From contig JAFAEQ010000043.1 of assembly GCA_023423935.1 (NCBI GenBank), forward strand, positions 1 to 64,000: 64,000 nt of DNA, read 5' to 3'. Under the pieces are notes generated by a model, which saw only the letters and a program-made list of their open reading frames with translations, made no database searches and was not told the origin of the DNA. Shown here piece after piece: positions 39,539-48,630 of the stretch. Positions within the stretch are counted from its first letter, which is position 1. Every line of letters begins with the position of its first letter. The stretch is from Pseudomonadota bacterium. Its GTDB lineage: Bacteria; Pseudomonadota; Gammaproteobacteria; Steroidobacterales; Steroidobacteraceae. Made by a program: the position numbers and the translations under genes.

Positions 39539-41251
39539 TCAGCCGCTCGAGCGGCTTCGCACCTTCTTTTTCGCCGCTGGCGCCCGCTGAGGGCGCAGCA
39601 TTTCTGCGGCGTGCTCACGCGCTTTCGCGGTGATATCGACGCCACCCAGCATGCGCGCGACTTCCTCGATCCGCTCATCGCCACCGAGTGCATGCAACGA
39701 CGTGCGGGTCGTTTTGCCGTCGGTGAGCTTGGTCACGCGCACGTGATGATGAGCCTGGCTCGCGACTTGCGGCAGATGTGTCACGCAGAGCACCTGCGTG
39801 CGATCTCCCAGGGTGCGCAGCAGACGGCCGACGATTTCAGCCACGCCGCCACCAACCCCCGCGTCGACTTCATCGAAGACCAAGCACTGTCGCGAGTCGG
39901 TTTGTACGGCAGCGACCTGAATCGCAAGACTGATGCGTGAGAGCTCGCCACCCGACGCCACTTTTGCGAGCGGGCGCGGCGGCTGGCCAGGGTTTGCGGA
40001 TACCAGGAACTCGATCTCGTCCGCGCCATGAGGGCCGTAAGATTCGGCCGCGAGCGGCGTGATCTGCGCCTGAAACTTGCCGCCCGGCATGCCGAGCGTC
40101 TGCATCTGGGTGCTGACGCGCTCGCTCAGATCGCGTGCTGCGGAAGTGCGCGCGGCGGTGAGCTTGGCGCAGGCGGACGCAAAGTGTTTCTCTTCTTCAC
40201 GGAGCTTCGTCTCGAGTGCATCGAGCGATGCCTCGATCGTTTCGAGCTGCCGCAACTCCTGCTGCAGCGATTCCTGCGTCGCGAGTAGCTCGGACGGTTC
40301 GACACGATGCTTGCGCGCGAGCGTTTCGATGGCTGCGAGACGCTGCTCGACCCATTCCTGACGATCCGGGTCGGCCTCCAGGCTGGATTCGTACCGCTCC
40401 ACCGATTCGACGCCTTCACGCAGGGCAATGAGCGACTCTTCGATGAGTTTCGCGATCGGTGCGAATCGCGAATCCAGGTCCGTCAGCGTTCTTGCGAGAC
40501 TCAATGCACGTGAGATTGCCTGCTCGGCGCTCGCATCGTCCGCCTCGCGAAGCAGTCCGACGATGGCGCGCGCGCCTTCTGCCAGGCGGCCGCGTTGCGA
40601 CAGACGAGTGCGTTCCAGGCTCAGTTCGTCGTGCTCGCCCGCCTTCAGATCCAAGGCGTCCAGCTCGGAGACGTGATAGCGCAGCAGCTCGAGGCGCGCC
40701 TCGCGATCCTGCGTGGAGGCGACCGCACGCGCCTTTTCCTCACGGAGTGCGGCGAGCGAACGCCAGCGCGTACCAACTGCCGATAGGAGAGGGCCGTGTC
40801 CTGCGTGCGAATCGAGGAGCTCACGCTGTGCAGCGCGGCGCATGAGCGACTGATATTCCATCTGGCCGTGTACATCGACCAGCAGCTCGCCGAGCTGACG
40901 CATCGATTGCACGGCGATCGCCTGACCGTTTACGTACGCGCGCGATCGGCCGTCGCTCCCCACCACACGTCGCAGTACGCAGTCACCTTCGTGATCGATC
41001 TCCTGATCCTGCAGCCAGGCAAGGGCTGCGGCATTTCCGTCGATCGCAAACGTTGCCGAGACTTCGGCGCGCTCACAGCCGTGGCGCACGACTTCCGCAC
41101 CTGCGCGACCGCCGGCGGCCAGCAACAGCGCGTCGACCAGAATCGATTTCCCCGCGCCCGTCTCGCCGGTGAGTACGGTGAGTCCGGCGGCGAGCTCCAG
41201 CTCGACTGCGTCGATGATCGCGAAGTCGCGGATCTGAATATGAGTCAGCAC
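39539..41251 (-). CDS. recN: DNA repair protein RecN
   Basis: SMC-like ATPase for double-strand-break repair, 570 residues. Walker A GETGAGKSILVDALLLAAGG near the start, long coiled-coil halves (about 150-370), ABC signature KVASGGELSRISLAIQ and Walker B CLVFDEVDAGVGG, ending in a Lys/Arg-rich tail. It begins seven bases after nadK on the minus strand, so recN and nadK are co-transcribed, and its end meets the fur stop codon exactly. Confidence 0.96.
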   Translation of the reverse strand: MLTHIQIRDFAIIDAVELELAAGLTVLTGETGAGKSILVDALLLAAGGRAGAEVVRHGCERAEVSATFAIDGNAAALAWLQDQEIDHEGDCVLRRVVGSDGRSRAYVNGQAIAVQSMRQLGELLVDVHGQMEYQSLMRRAAQRELLDSHAGHGPLLSAVGTRWRSLAALREEKARAVASTQDREARLELLRYHVSELDALDLKAGEHDELSLERTRLSQRGRLAEGARAIVGLLREADDASAEQAISRALSLARTLTDLDSRFAPIAKLIEESLIALREGVESVERYESSLEADPDRQEWVEQRLAAIETLARKHRVEPSELLATQESLQQELRQLETIEASLDALETKLREEEKHFASACAKLTAARTSAARDLSERVSTQMQTLGMPGGKFQAQITPLAAESYGPHGADEIEFLVSANPGQPPRPLAKVASGGELSRISLAIQVAAVQTDSRQCLVFDEVDAGVGGGVAEIVGRLLRTLGDRTQVLCVTHLPQVASQAHHHVRVTKLTDGKTTRTSLHALGGDERIEEVARMLGGVDITAKAREHAAEMLRPQRAPAAKKKVRSRSSG

Positions 41252-41257
41252 GAAGCG

Positions 41258-42172
41258 TTATTCCGTGGCAGAAGAGGGCTTCAGGCGGTCTCCGCGACCC
41301 CAGCGCAGTTTCGATCGCAGGATGCGGTAATAGTCGTGGTCGGGGGGATGCAGCAGCGTCACGCTCGAAGCGGCGCGCGTGACGACGAGGCGGTCATCGC
41401 CGGTGAGCTCGCCAAGCGATACACCATCGCAAGTCACCTGAGCCTGGGTGTCGGGCCGCGGGACGAGTCGGATCTCGATCGTCGACGAACTGCGCACGAC
41501 GATCGGCCGATCCGACAGAGTGTGCGGGCAAATGGGCGCAAGCACGAACGCATCGAGCTCGGGATAGAGGATCGGCCCGCCGCAGGACAGCGCATAGGCG
41601 GTCGAACCGGTCGCGGTGGCGATCACCAGTCCATCGCCGCCGTGATTATTCACGTAGTGACCGTCGATCCAGGTTTCGAAGTCGAGCATGCGGCCGGTCT
41701 GCCATTTCTGCAGCACGACGTCATTCAACGCGTGAGTGATATGGATCTCCCGGTCCGGGCCGATCAGCCGGGCCTGCAGCATCGCCCGATGATCTTTCAC
41801 GTAGCGGCCGTTCAGGACATCGTCGAGCCGATCGCGAATGTCCGCCGGACTGATGTCCGCGAGAAAGCCCAGCCGACCGCGATTGACCCCCAGTACCGGC
41901 ACGTCGTAGGGAGCGGCGAGTCGTGCGGCGTGCAGCATCGTGCCGTCACCGCCGACGGCAATGATCAGCTCGACGGCGCTGCCGAGCGCCTGCTCGGAAT
42001 GCCGTTCGATCGGCAGCGAGCCGAAATCGAGGTCGGTGTCGGAGGCGAGCAGCACGCGCCGTTTCCGGGTGTGCAGATGCGCCGCGAGAATCACCATCGA
42101 CTCGCTGACGCGCGAGTCCTGATGATTGCCGACCAAGGCAATCGATTTGAATTGTTCTACCGGTTCGGACAT
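41258..42172 (-). CDS. nadK: NAD kinase
   Basis: Makes NADP+ from NAD+; 304 residues. GGDGT motif in IAVGGDGTMLHAARL, the substrate loop GVNRGRLGFLADI, NNHGGDGLVIATATGSTAYALSCGGPI, and SPICPHTLS-like APICPHTLSDRPIVV. The frame is open 210 bases further upstream, but the family begins at MSEPVEQFKSIALVG, so ATG 42172 is the start. Followed by recN. Confidence 0.95.
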   Translation of the reverse strand: MSEPVEQFKSIALVGNHQDSRVSESMVILAAHLHTRKRRVLLASDTDLDFGSLPIERHSEQALGSAVELIIAVGGDGTMLHAARLAAPYDVPVLGVNRGRLGFLADISPADIRDRLDDVLNGRYVKDHRAMLQARLIGPDREIHITHALNDVVLQKWQTGRMLDFETWIDGHYVNNHGGDGLVIATATGSTAYALSCGGPILYPELDAFVLAPICPHTLSDRPIVVRSSSTIEIRLVPRPDTQAQVTCDGVSLGELTGDDRLVVTRAASSVTLLHPPDHDYYRILRSKLRWGRGDRLKPSSATE

Positions 42173-42245
42173 GGGCCGTCTTTTAGCATGCGGCCGCGAA
42201 CTTCGCGCAGTCGTGAGGTGGTCGACGCAGGTTCGCTGCGCTGGC

Positions 42246-42273
42246 TTGACACCGGCAGGCGCCATGCTAGTTT
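42246..42273 (+). promoter_or_regulatory. Possible sigma-70 promoter upstream of hrcA
   Basis: A perfect TTGACA (42246-42251), 16-base spacer, then TAGTTT (42268-42273). It lies about 175 bp before the hrcA start. The -10 match is weak, so the call is tentative. Confidence 0.35.
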
Positions 42274-42387
42274 CGGACCCGGCTTGCGCGCAGCGTGCAA
42301 AATGCCTTTTGTCACATGGGTTTGAATGTGCACGTCCGCGGACGGGATCGCCCTGAGGGCTCGATGCAGGGTTCGCCCGCAAGTCGT

Positions 42388-42411
42388 GGCGAGTCGATAG
42401 GCGAGTCGATA
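42388..42411. repeat. Tandem 12-mer GGCGAGTCGATA x2 before hrcA
   Basis: Two exact adjacent copies in the hrcA leader, 36 bp before the start codon. Possibly a slippage product or paired protein site; no CIRCE element is found in the same leader. Confidence 0.6.
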
Positions 42412-42446
42412 TCCGGGCGAGCGATGGTCACACTGCTTTACGACAG

Positions 42447-43505
42447 ATGAGTGCAGACACTGCCGAGGAACTGAACGAACGGGCCCAGCAACTCTTGAAG
42501 AGGCTGGTCGCCAATTACATTCGCGATGGTCAGCCTGTCGGGTCCCGCACGCTGTCCCGCGATGTCGGCATGGCTTTGAGTCCCGCCACCATCCGCAATG
42601 TGATGGCCGATCTCGAAGCCGCGGGATTTGTCACTTCGCCTCACACCTCCGCAGGCCGCATTCCCACCGACAAGGGCTATAGATTCTTCGTCGACACGTT
42701 GCTCAAGTACGAGCCTCTCGAAGAATCCAAGGTTGCCGAGATGCAGAGTCATCTCGGCGAGCACGTGGACAATCCTCAAGCCCTGGTCGCCGCGGCATCG
42801 AAGATGCTCTCGAGCATCACGCGGCTCGCAGGCGTAGTCACGCTGCCGCGGCAGAGTCATGCGTCCCTGAGCCAGATCGAGTTCATCCCGCTGTCTGACA
42901 ATCGGGTCCTCGCGGTTCTTGTGGTCAATGGTCGGGAGGTGCAGAACCGCATCCTGCAACTCGACCGGCGCTATTCCGTCGAGGAGTTGCGGCGCGCCTC
43001 CAACTACCTGAATCAGGAACTCGGCGGCAAGGAGCTGAGCGCTATCCGTGAGCACCTGGTCGCTCAGCTCAAGGAGACGCGCGAGCACCTGAACCAGCTC
43101 ATGCTCGATGCCATCCGGCTCGCTCAGCAGGCGGTCGATGTGCCTTCGAGCATTGCGAGGATGGAGTACGTGATGGCGGGCGAAACCAATCTCATGGACT
43201 TCGCCGAACTCTCCAATGTCGAGAAGCTGCGCCGGCTGTTCGATGCCTTCACGCAGAAGCGCGACATCCTCAATCTGCTCGACAACAGCCTCAAGGCCGA
43301 CGGCGTGCAGATCTTCATCGGCCAGGAATCCGGTCACACGATCCTCGACGATTGCAGTATCGTCACGGCCCCTTACACCCTGGACAAGGAAGTGGTCGGG
43401 GTTCTCGGGGTCATCGGGCCGACGCGCATGGCGTACGAGCGGGTCATTCCCATCGTCGACATCACCGCCAGGCTGCTGGGTTCAGCGCTGAATCCACGGT
43501 CTTGA
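42447..43505 (+). CDS. hrcA: Heat-inducible transcription repressor HrcA
   Basis: A 352-residue repressor of class I heat-shock genes. Winged helix: RAQQLLKRLVANYIRDGQPVGSRTL then LSPATIRNVMADLEAAGFV; followed by the GAF-like and dimer-insert domains with PHTSAGRIPTDKGYRFFVD and IFIGQESGHTILDDCSIVTAPY near the end. It is first in hrcA-grpE-dnaK-dnaJ. HrcA normally binds CIRCE (TTAGCACTC-N9-GAGTGCTAA), which I cannot find before hrcA, grpE, dnaK or dnaJ. Confidence 0.96.
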   Translation: MSADTAEELNERAQQLLKRLVANYIRDGQPVGSRTLSRDVGMALSPATIRNVMADLEAAGFVTSPHTSAGRIPTDKGYRFFVDTLLKYEPLEESKVAEMQSHLGEHVDNPQALVAAASKMLSSITRLAGVVTLPRQSHASLSQIEFIPLSDNRVLAVLVVNGREVQNRILQLDRRYSVEELRRASNYLNQELGGKELSAIREHLVAQLKETREHLNQLMLDAIRLAQQAVDVPSSIARMEYVMAGETNLMDFAELSNVEKLRRLFDAFTQKRDILNLLDNSLKADGVQIFIGQESGHTILDDCSIVTAPYTLDKEVVGVLGVIGPTRMAYERVIPIVDITARLLGSALNPRS

Positions 43506-43593
43506 ATTCGCGGCGCTCAGCCGCAGATTCCCCCAAATTACCGACCTTGGCTTACAAGCCGGGGCAACCTATTGCCAGTGGAGAGCAGTAAAA

Positions 43594-44133
43594 ATGAGCG
43601 GTGAGCAGACCCAACCCCCCGAAAACGGATCGCAGTCCGGTGCCCAGTCCGCTGGCGCGCCGACGGCCGATGAGGCGATGGATCTGAAAGCCGCCTTGGA
43701 GGCGGCCGAAGCGCGTGCTTTGGAGCACAAAGATCTGTACATGCGTGCGCTGGCCGAGCTGGAGAACGTGCGCAAGCGTGCGGCGCGCGAGGTCGAGCAG
43801 GCTCACAAGTTTGCGGTCGAGCGCTTTGCCGGGGATCTGATCGGGGTCAAAGACAGTCTCGAGCTGGGCGTGAATGCCTCGGGAACGGTTGAAAATCTTC
43901 GTGCCGGGACCGAAGCCACCCTGAAGCTGCTGGCCAAGGCGTTCGAAAAGGCCGGTCTGATCGAAATCGAGCCGCAAGGCCAGGCCTTCGATCCGGAGCT
44001 GCACGAAGCCATGGTGACGCAGCCGTCGGCCGAGCACGAGCCCAACTCCGTTCTGCAGGTCGTGCAGAAGGGCTACCAGCTCAATGGCCGGCTGTTGCGC
44101 CCTGCGCGGGTCATCGTTGCACGGGAACCTTGA
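43594..44133 (+). CDS. grpE: Nucleotide exchange factor GrpE
   Basis: Releases ADP from DnaK; 179 residues. Disordered Gln/Pro/Ala head (1-35), a long coiled coil (about 35-90, ALEHKDLYMRALAELENVRKRA) and the beta-wing domain FDPELHEAMVTQPSAEH ... VVQKGYQLNGRLLRPARVIV. GGAGAG precedes the ATG. Separated from hrcA by 88 bp. Confidence 0.96.
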   Translation: MSGEQTQPPENGSQSGAQSAGAPTADEAMDLKAALEAAEARALEHKDLYMRALAELENVRKRAAREVEQAHKFAVERFAGDLIGVKDSLELGVNASGTVENLRAGTEATLKLLAKAFEKAGLIEIEPQGQAFDPELHEAMVTQPSAEHEPNSVLQVVQKGYQLNGRLLRPARVIVAREP

Positions 44134-44185
44134 GCCTCAAGGACTTGCGGCCGACCGATGCGGCATCAATTCGCAGCGCGGTCGT

Positions 44186-44214
44186 CTTGAAAGTCCCTGC
44201 GAGGTCCGCATTAA
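44186..44214 (+). promoter_or_regulatory. Sigma-32 (heat-shock) promoter of dnaK
   Basis: CTTGAAA (44186-44192), a 13-base spacer, then CCGCATTAA (44206-44214), close to the sigma-32 consensus CTTGAAA and CCCCATNTA. It lies 66 bp before the dnaK start codon and should give heat-induced transcription of dnaK, and dnaJ if read-through occurs. Confidence 0.75.
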
Positions 44215-44279
44215 GCCGAGCAGTTACTTACTTTTCTCTGTCTTGAATCAATAAAACTTTTCTTCAGGAGTTGTGGGTC

Positions 44280-46211
44280 ATGGCTAAAGTCATTGGCATC
44301 GATCTCGGCACGACGAACTCGTGTGTCGCGATCATGGAAGGCGGCAAGGCTCGCGTGATCGAAAACAGTGAAGGAGATCGCACGACCCCGTCGATCGTTG
44401 CCTTTACAAAAGATCAGGAAGTGCTCGTCGGGCAGTCGGCCAAGCGCCAGGCCGTGACCAATCCGCAGAACACGCTGTTCGCAGTCAAGCGTCTGATCGG
44501 CCGTCGTTTCGACGATGAGGTCGTGCAGAAAGACGTCGGCATGGTGCCGTACAAGATCGTCAGGGCCGACAACGGCGATGCGTGGGTGGACGCGCAGGGC
44601 AAGAAGATGGCACCGCCGGAAGTCTCGGCGCGCGTGCTCATGAAAATGAAGAAAACCGCCGAGGATTTCCTGGGTGAGCCGGTGACCGAGGCAGTCATCA
44701 CCGTTCCTGCCTACTTCAACGATTCGCAGCGCCAGGCAACCAAAGATGCCGGCCGCATTGCAGGCCTGAACGTCAAGCGCATCATCAACGAGCCGACTGC
44801 GGCAGCGCTTGCGTATGGCATGGACAAGCAGGGCGGTGACCGCAAGATCGCCGTGTACGACCTGGGTGGCGGTACGTTCGATATCTCCATCATCGAAGTG
44901 GCGGACGTCGATGGCGAGCGTCAGTTCGAAGTGCTCGCGACGAACGGCGATACGTTCCTGGGCGGTGAGGACTTCGACAAGATCATCATCGATTACCTGG
45001 GCGATGAGTTTAAGAAGGAAAGCGGCGTCGACGTGCGTCGTGATCCGCTTGCTCTGCAGCGCCTGAAGGAAGCGGCCGAGAAGGCAAAGATCGAGCTGTC
45101 CTCGAGCCAGCAGACCGAAGTGAACCTGCCGTACATCACGGCGGATGCTTCGGGTCCGAAGCACCTGAACATCAAGCTCACGCGCGCCAAGCTCGAGTCG
45201 CTGGTGGAAGGGCTCGTGCAGCGCACGATCGAGCCGTGCCGCATCGCGATCAAGGACGCCGGACTGTCGTTGAAAGACATCTCTGAGGTCATCCTGGTCG
45301 GCGGTCAGACGCGCATGCCGCTCGTGCAGAAGGCGGTCAAGGATTTCTTCGGTCAGGAGCCGCGCAAGGATGTGAATCCGGACGAAGCGGTCGCCGTGGG
45401 TGCCGCCATTCAGGGCGGTGTGCTCTCCGGCGAAGTGAAGGACGTGCTGCTTCTCGACGTGACTCCGCTGTCGCTCGGTATCGAGACGCTCGGCGGTGTC
45501 ATGACGAAGCTGATCGAGAAGAACACGACCATTCCGACCAAGGCGAACCAGACGTTCTCGACGGCGGACGACAACCAGGGCGCCGTGACGATTCACGTGC
45601 TGCAGGGTGAACGTCAGCGCGCAAGCGATAACAAGTCGCTCGGTCAGTTCAATCTCGAAGGCATCCCGCCCGCACCGCGTGGCATGCCGCAGATCGAAGT
45701 CACCTTCGATATCGATGCGAACGGCATTCTGAACGTGTCGGCAAGGGACAAGGCCACCGGCAAGGAGCAGAAGATCGTCATCAAGGCTTCGAGCGGTCTG
45801 TCGGAGGACGACATCAAGCGGATGGTCTCCGATGCCGAATCGCATGCAGAGGAAGATCGCAAGTTCCGCGAGCTGGTCGAGTCGCGCAACAAGGCCGATG
45901 CGCTGATCCATCAGACCGAGAAGGCACTGAAGGATCTGGGCGAGAAGGTCCAGGCGGCCGATCGGGCGAAGGTCGAGTCTGCGATCTCCGATCTGAAGCG
46001 CGTGCTCGCCGAGGATGACAAGGACGTGATCGACAAGAAGGCTGCGGCCCTTGCCGAGGCATCAGGTGCGCTGGCTCAGCAGGCCTATGCACAGGCTGGC
46101 GGTGCTGGTGGTGCCGAAGGTCCTGGCGCAGGCACCGCAGGGGCGGGCCCCAAGGACGATGTGCTCGATGCTGAGTTCGAGGAAGTGAAGGACAAGAAGA
46201 CGGGCGCGTAA
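44280..46211 (+). CDS. dnaK: Molecular chaperone DnaK (Hsp70)
   Basis: ATP-dependent foldase of 643 residues. ATPase domain (1-about 385) with IGIDLGTTNSCVAIMEGG, AVITVPAYFNDSQRQATKDAG, YDLGGGTFDISIIE and VGGQTRMPLVQKAV; linker DVLLLDVTPLSLGIET; substrate domain and helical lid; Gly/Ala-rich end with the conserved DDVLDAEFEEV. ATG 44280 has AGGAG nine bases upstream; a TTG three codons earlier is not needed. A sigma-32 promoter lies before it and two hairpins after it. Confidence 0.98.
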   Translation: MAKVIGIDLGTTNSCVAIMEGGKARVIENSEGDRTTPSIVAFTKDQEVLVGQSAKRQAVTNPQNTLFAVKRLIGRRFDDEVVQKDVGMVPYKIVRADNGDAWVDAQGKKMAPPEVSARVLMKMKKTAEDFLGEPVTEAVITVPAYFNDSQRQATKDAGRIAGLNVKRIINEPTAAALAYGMDKQGGDRKIAVYDLGGGTFDISIIEVADVDGERQFEVLATNGDTFLGGEDFDKIIIDYLGDEFKKESGVDVRRDPLALQRLKEAAEKAKIELSSSQQTEVNLPYITADASGPKHLNIKLTRAKLESLVEGLVQRTIEPCRIAIKDAGLSLKDISEVILVGGQTRMPLVQKAVKDFFGQEPRKDVNPDEAVAVGAAIQGGVLSGEVKDVLLLDVTPLSLGIETLGGVMTKLIEKNTTIPTKANQTFSTADDNQGAVTIHVLQGERQRASDNKSLGQFNLEGIPPAPRGMPQIEVTFDIDANGILNVSARDKATGKEQKIVIKASSGLSEDDIKRMVSDAESHAEEDRKFRELVESRNKADALIHQTEKALKDLGEKVQAADRAKVESAISDLKRVLAEDDKDVIDKKAAALAEASGALAQQAYAQAGGAGGAEGPGAGTAGAGPKDDVLDAEFEEVKDKKTGA

Positions 46212-46225
46212 CTGCACTGTCGATC

Positions 46226-46253
46226 CGCGGTCTGGCGGAGTCGCCAGACCGCG
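46226..46253 (+). terminator. 12-bp perfect hairpin after dnaK
   Basis: CGCGGTCTGGCG, loop GAGT, CGCCAGACCGCG, beginning 15 bases after the dnaK stop codon. Flanking GATC/GATC-like bases could extend it. No T-run follows; it probably protects the dnaK mRNA end or reduces read-through into dnaJ. Confidence 0.65.
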
Positions 46254-46298
46254 TACGGATCAATATGAATGCCGCTGCAAAGACGGCATGATGGGATC

Positions 46299-46336
46299 GG
46301 CAGGCCGACGCGAACACATGCTCGCGGCGGCCTGCC
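46299..46336 (+). terminator. Second hairpin in the dnaK-dnaJ gap
   Basis: GGCAGGCCG and CGGCCTGCC form a 9-bp outer stem; inside it CGCGA and TCGCG pair again around an 8-base loop. TTGTAT follows, a weak U-tract. Possible partial terminator or attenuator that sets the DnaK:DnaJ ratio. Confidence 0.6.
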
Positions 46337-46402
46337 TTGTATCACGGGGAGCACTCTCCGTTTCCGAGGCTTTGATGCCTGGCCAACTGACGATGTGAAG
46401 AC

Positions 46403-47533
46403 ATGTCCAAGCGTGACTATTACCAGGTTCTAGACGTGCCTCGCACCGCGACCGAAGCCGAGCTCAAGAAGGCGTATCGACGCCTCGCCATGAAATTCCA
46501 TCCCGATCGCAATCCCGGCGACGAGGAAGCGGAAGAAAAATTCAAGGAATGCAAGGAAGCCTACGAAGTCCTGACGGATTCGCAGAAGCGCGCCATCTAC
46601 GACCAGCATGGACACGAAGGCTTGTCTGCCCGCAATGGCGGCGCGGGCTTCAATCCTGCAGATGCCTTCAGCGACATTTTCGGGGATGTCTTCGGCGATA
46701 TTTTCGGTGGCGGGCGTCGCGGCGGCGGTCGGCAGGTCTTTCGTGGAGCCGATCTGCGCTATGACCTCGAGCTCGATCTGGAGCAGGCCGTCTTCGGACA
46801 CGAGGCCACGGTCGAGTTCACTACGCTCGGCGAGTGCGAGCCGTGCAAAGGCACGGGTGCCGCGCCTGGTTCCAAGACTGTCACGTGCGAAACCTGCAAC
46901 GGCCAGGGTCAGGTTCGCATGCAGCAGGGATTCTTCGCTGTCCAGCAGACGTGCCCGCGCTGCAAAGGCCGCGGTCAGGTCATCAGTCAGCCCTGCGATT
47001 CCTGTCTCGGTCAGGGCCGCGTTCGTCGCAACAAGACGCTGTCGGTCAAGGTGCCTCCCGGCGTCGATAACGGCGATCGCATTCGATTGGCGGGTGAGGG
47101 CGAAGCGGGTCGCAATGGCGGTCCGGCCGGTGATCTCTATGTCGAGATCCGGGTGCGCGAGCATCCGATCTTCGAACGCGACGGCAGCCATCTCTCGTGC
47201 GAAGTGCCGGTCAGTTTTGCGACGGCCGCACTCGGTGGAACCGTTGAAGTGCCGACGCTGGGCGGCACGGTCGACCTCAAAGTGCCGAACGAAACTCAAT
47301 CGGGTCGGGTGTTCCGTCTGCGCGAAAAGGGTGTGAAGCCCGTACGCGGAGGTCCGACCGGCGACTTGTTCTGTCGGGTCGTGGTCGAGACGCCCGTGAA
47401 TCTCACCGACGAACAGCGCGAGCTGTTACGGAAGTTCGACGCCACCATGCGCGACAGCGCTCGTAATCACAGTCCCCGCGAGCGGACCTGGCTCGATGGC
47501 GTGAAGCGCTTCTTCGAAACCATTCGGAACTGA
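46403..47533 (+). CDS. dnaJ: Chaperone DnaJ (Hsp40)
   Basis: DnaK co-chaperone, 376 residues. J domain (1-70) with the HPD tripeptide in MKFHPDRNPGD, Gly/Phe-rich linker, zinc domain with four C-x-x-C-x-G-type motifs (CEPCKGTG, CETCNGQG, CPRCKGRG, CDSCLGQG) and the C-terminal substrate domains. The first gene after the dnaK hairpins; dapB starts six bases after its stop codon. Confidence 0.97.
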   Translation: MSKRDYYQVLDVPRTATEAELKKAYRRLAMKFHPDRNPGDEEAEEKFKECKEAYEVLTDSQKRAIYDQHGHEGLSARNGGAGFNPADAFSDIFGDVFGDIFGGGRRGGGRQVFRGADLRYDLELDLEQAVFGHEATVEFTTLGECEPCKGTGAAPGSKTVTCETCNGQGQVRMQQGFFAVQQTCPRCKGRGQVISQPCDSCLGQGRVRRNKTLSVKVPPGVDNGDRIRLAGEGEAGRNGGPAGDLYVEIRVREHPIFERDGSHLSCEVPVSFATAALGGTVEVPTLGGTVDLKVPNETQSGRVFRLREKGVKPVRGGPTGDLFCRVVVETPVNLTDEQRELLRKFDATMRDSARNHSPRERTWLDGVKRFFETIRN

Positions 47534-47539
47534 TCCCGC

Positions 47540-48379
47540 ATGAGCTCAGCGCAGGAACGGTCGGCCGCACTTCCGATCGCCATTTTCGGGGTGTCCGGTC
47601 GCATGGGGCGGGCATTGCTCGCGGCCATCGATGAAACAGCGAGCGTTCTGGGTGGTGCGACCGTCTCATCGACGAGTCGCTGGGTCGGCGCTGATGCATC
47701 GGAGCCGAGCGGCGGCAAGTCGCGCGGCGTACGCATCACGTCGAGTCCGAGCGATGCGCTTCGCGATGTCCGTGTTGCGATCGATTTCAGTCTGCCCGAA
47801 GCGACGATCGCCAACCTGGATGCCTGTGTCGCAGCGAAGTGCCCCCTCGTTATCGGCACCACCGGATATGACGACTCCGTAAAGCGGGCTATAGAGCAGG
47901 CCGCGCGTCATATCGGCATCGTGAGTGCGCCGAACATGAGCCTGGGCGTCAACCTCTTGCTGAAGCTCACACAACTCGCTGCCGCGACATTGGGCGATGA
48001 GTACGACATCGAGATCTTCGAGGCACATCATCGCAACAAGAAGGATGCGCCTTCAGGGACTGCGCTTGCGCTCGGGGCTGCGGCTGCACAAGGACGTAAT
48101 GTCGATCTCCAGCAGGCATCAGAGGTCGCGCGTCATGGCAACACCGGTGCACGCCGCAGAGGTGCAATCGGCTTCTCGGTATTTCGCGGCGGTGATGTGG
48201 TGGGCGATCACACGGTGACGTTCGCAGGCATCGGCGAGCGCATCGAGCTCACGCATCGAGCGAGTGATCGACTGGCCTTCGCGCGTGGCGCCGTGCACGC
48301 AGCTCATTGGCTCAAGGACAAGCCGCCTGGCTTGTACTCGATGCAGGACGTGCTGGATCTCAACAAGATTTCGATCTGA
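47540..48379 (+). CDS. dapB: 4-hydroxy-tetrahydrodipicolinate reductase
   Basis: Lysine/diaminopimelate pathway reductase, 279 residues. NAD(P)H-binding FGVSGRMGRALLAAI, the catalytic stretch EIFEAHHRNKKDAPSGTALALG and GEHTV-like VVGDHTVTFAGIGERIELTHRA. An internal segment of about 20 residues near 40-60 (SSTSRWVGADASEPSGG) is typical variable sequence. The gene end is duplicated just past the stop codon (see the repeat at 48364). Confidence 0.95.
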   Translation: MSSAQERSAALPIAIFGVSGRMGRALLAAIDETASVLGGATVSSTSRWVGADASEPSGGKSRGVRITSSPSDALRDVRVAIDFSLPEATIANLDACVAAKCPLVIGTTGYDDSVKRAIEQAARHIGIVSAPNMSLGVNLLLKLTQLAAATLGDEYDIEIFEAHHRNKKDAPSGTALALGAAAAQGRNVDLQQASEVARHGNTGARRRGAIGFSVFRGGDVVGDHTVTFAGIGERIELTHRASDRLAFARGAVHAAHWLKDKPPGLYSMQDVLDLNKISI

Positions 48380-48400
48380 CCCAAAATTTCGATCTGACAA
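48364..48400. repeat. Tandem duplication of the dapB 3' end
   Basis: ATTTCGATCTGAC, the last codons of dapB including the stop, occurs twice in direct order with an 18-bp period (AAGATTTCGATCTGACCC, then AAAATTTCGATCTGACAA). The second copy falls outside the gene and keeps an in-register TGA. Confidence 0.75.
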
Positions 48401-48630
48401 GTTCAGCAAACGCCTGCGTTGAATGTCGGCGCAACGCAGCCACATGAGCACGCGATGAGAACAAGCATCGTCGCGTCGCGAAGCAGCACGAGTCGTGGGG
48501 CAATTTTTTCTTCCCACATCCGGACCTCTCGCGTAAACTGCCGTCTTCAGCACGTGGCGATTTTTCTAGTGCAGCGGGATCGGCAAAAGCCCCTCCCGCT
48601 GTTTTCGCGCGCGCCTGAAATGGAGGCCTG

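Noticed and set aside
43501..43538. Sigma-32 promoter before grpE (CTTGAA ... CCCCCAAAT)
   Set aside because: The two elements are 23 bases apart, too far for a functional sigma-32 promoter.
44211..45911. Long minus-strand frame opposite dnaK
   Set aside because: A known type of antisense shadow of dnaK caused by codon bias; no binding site or family match.
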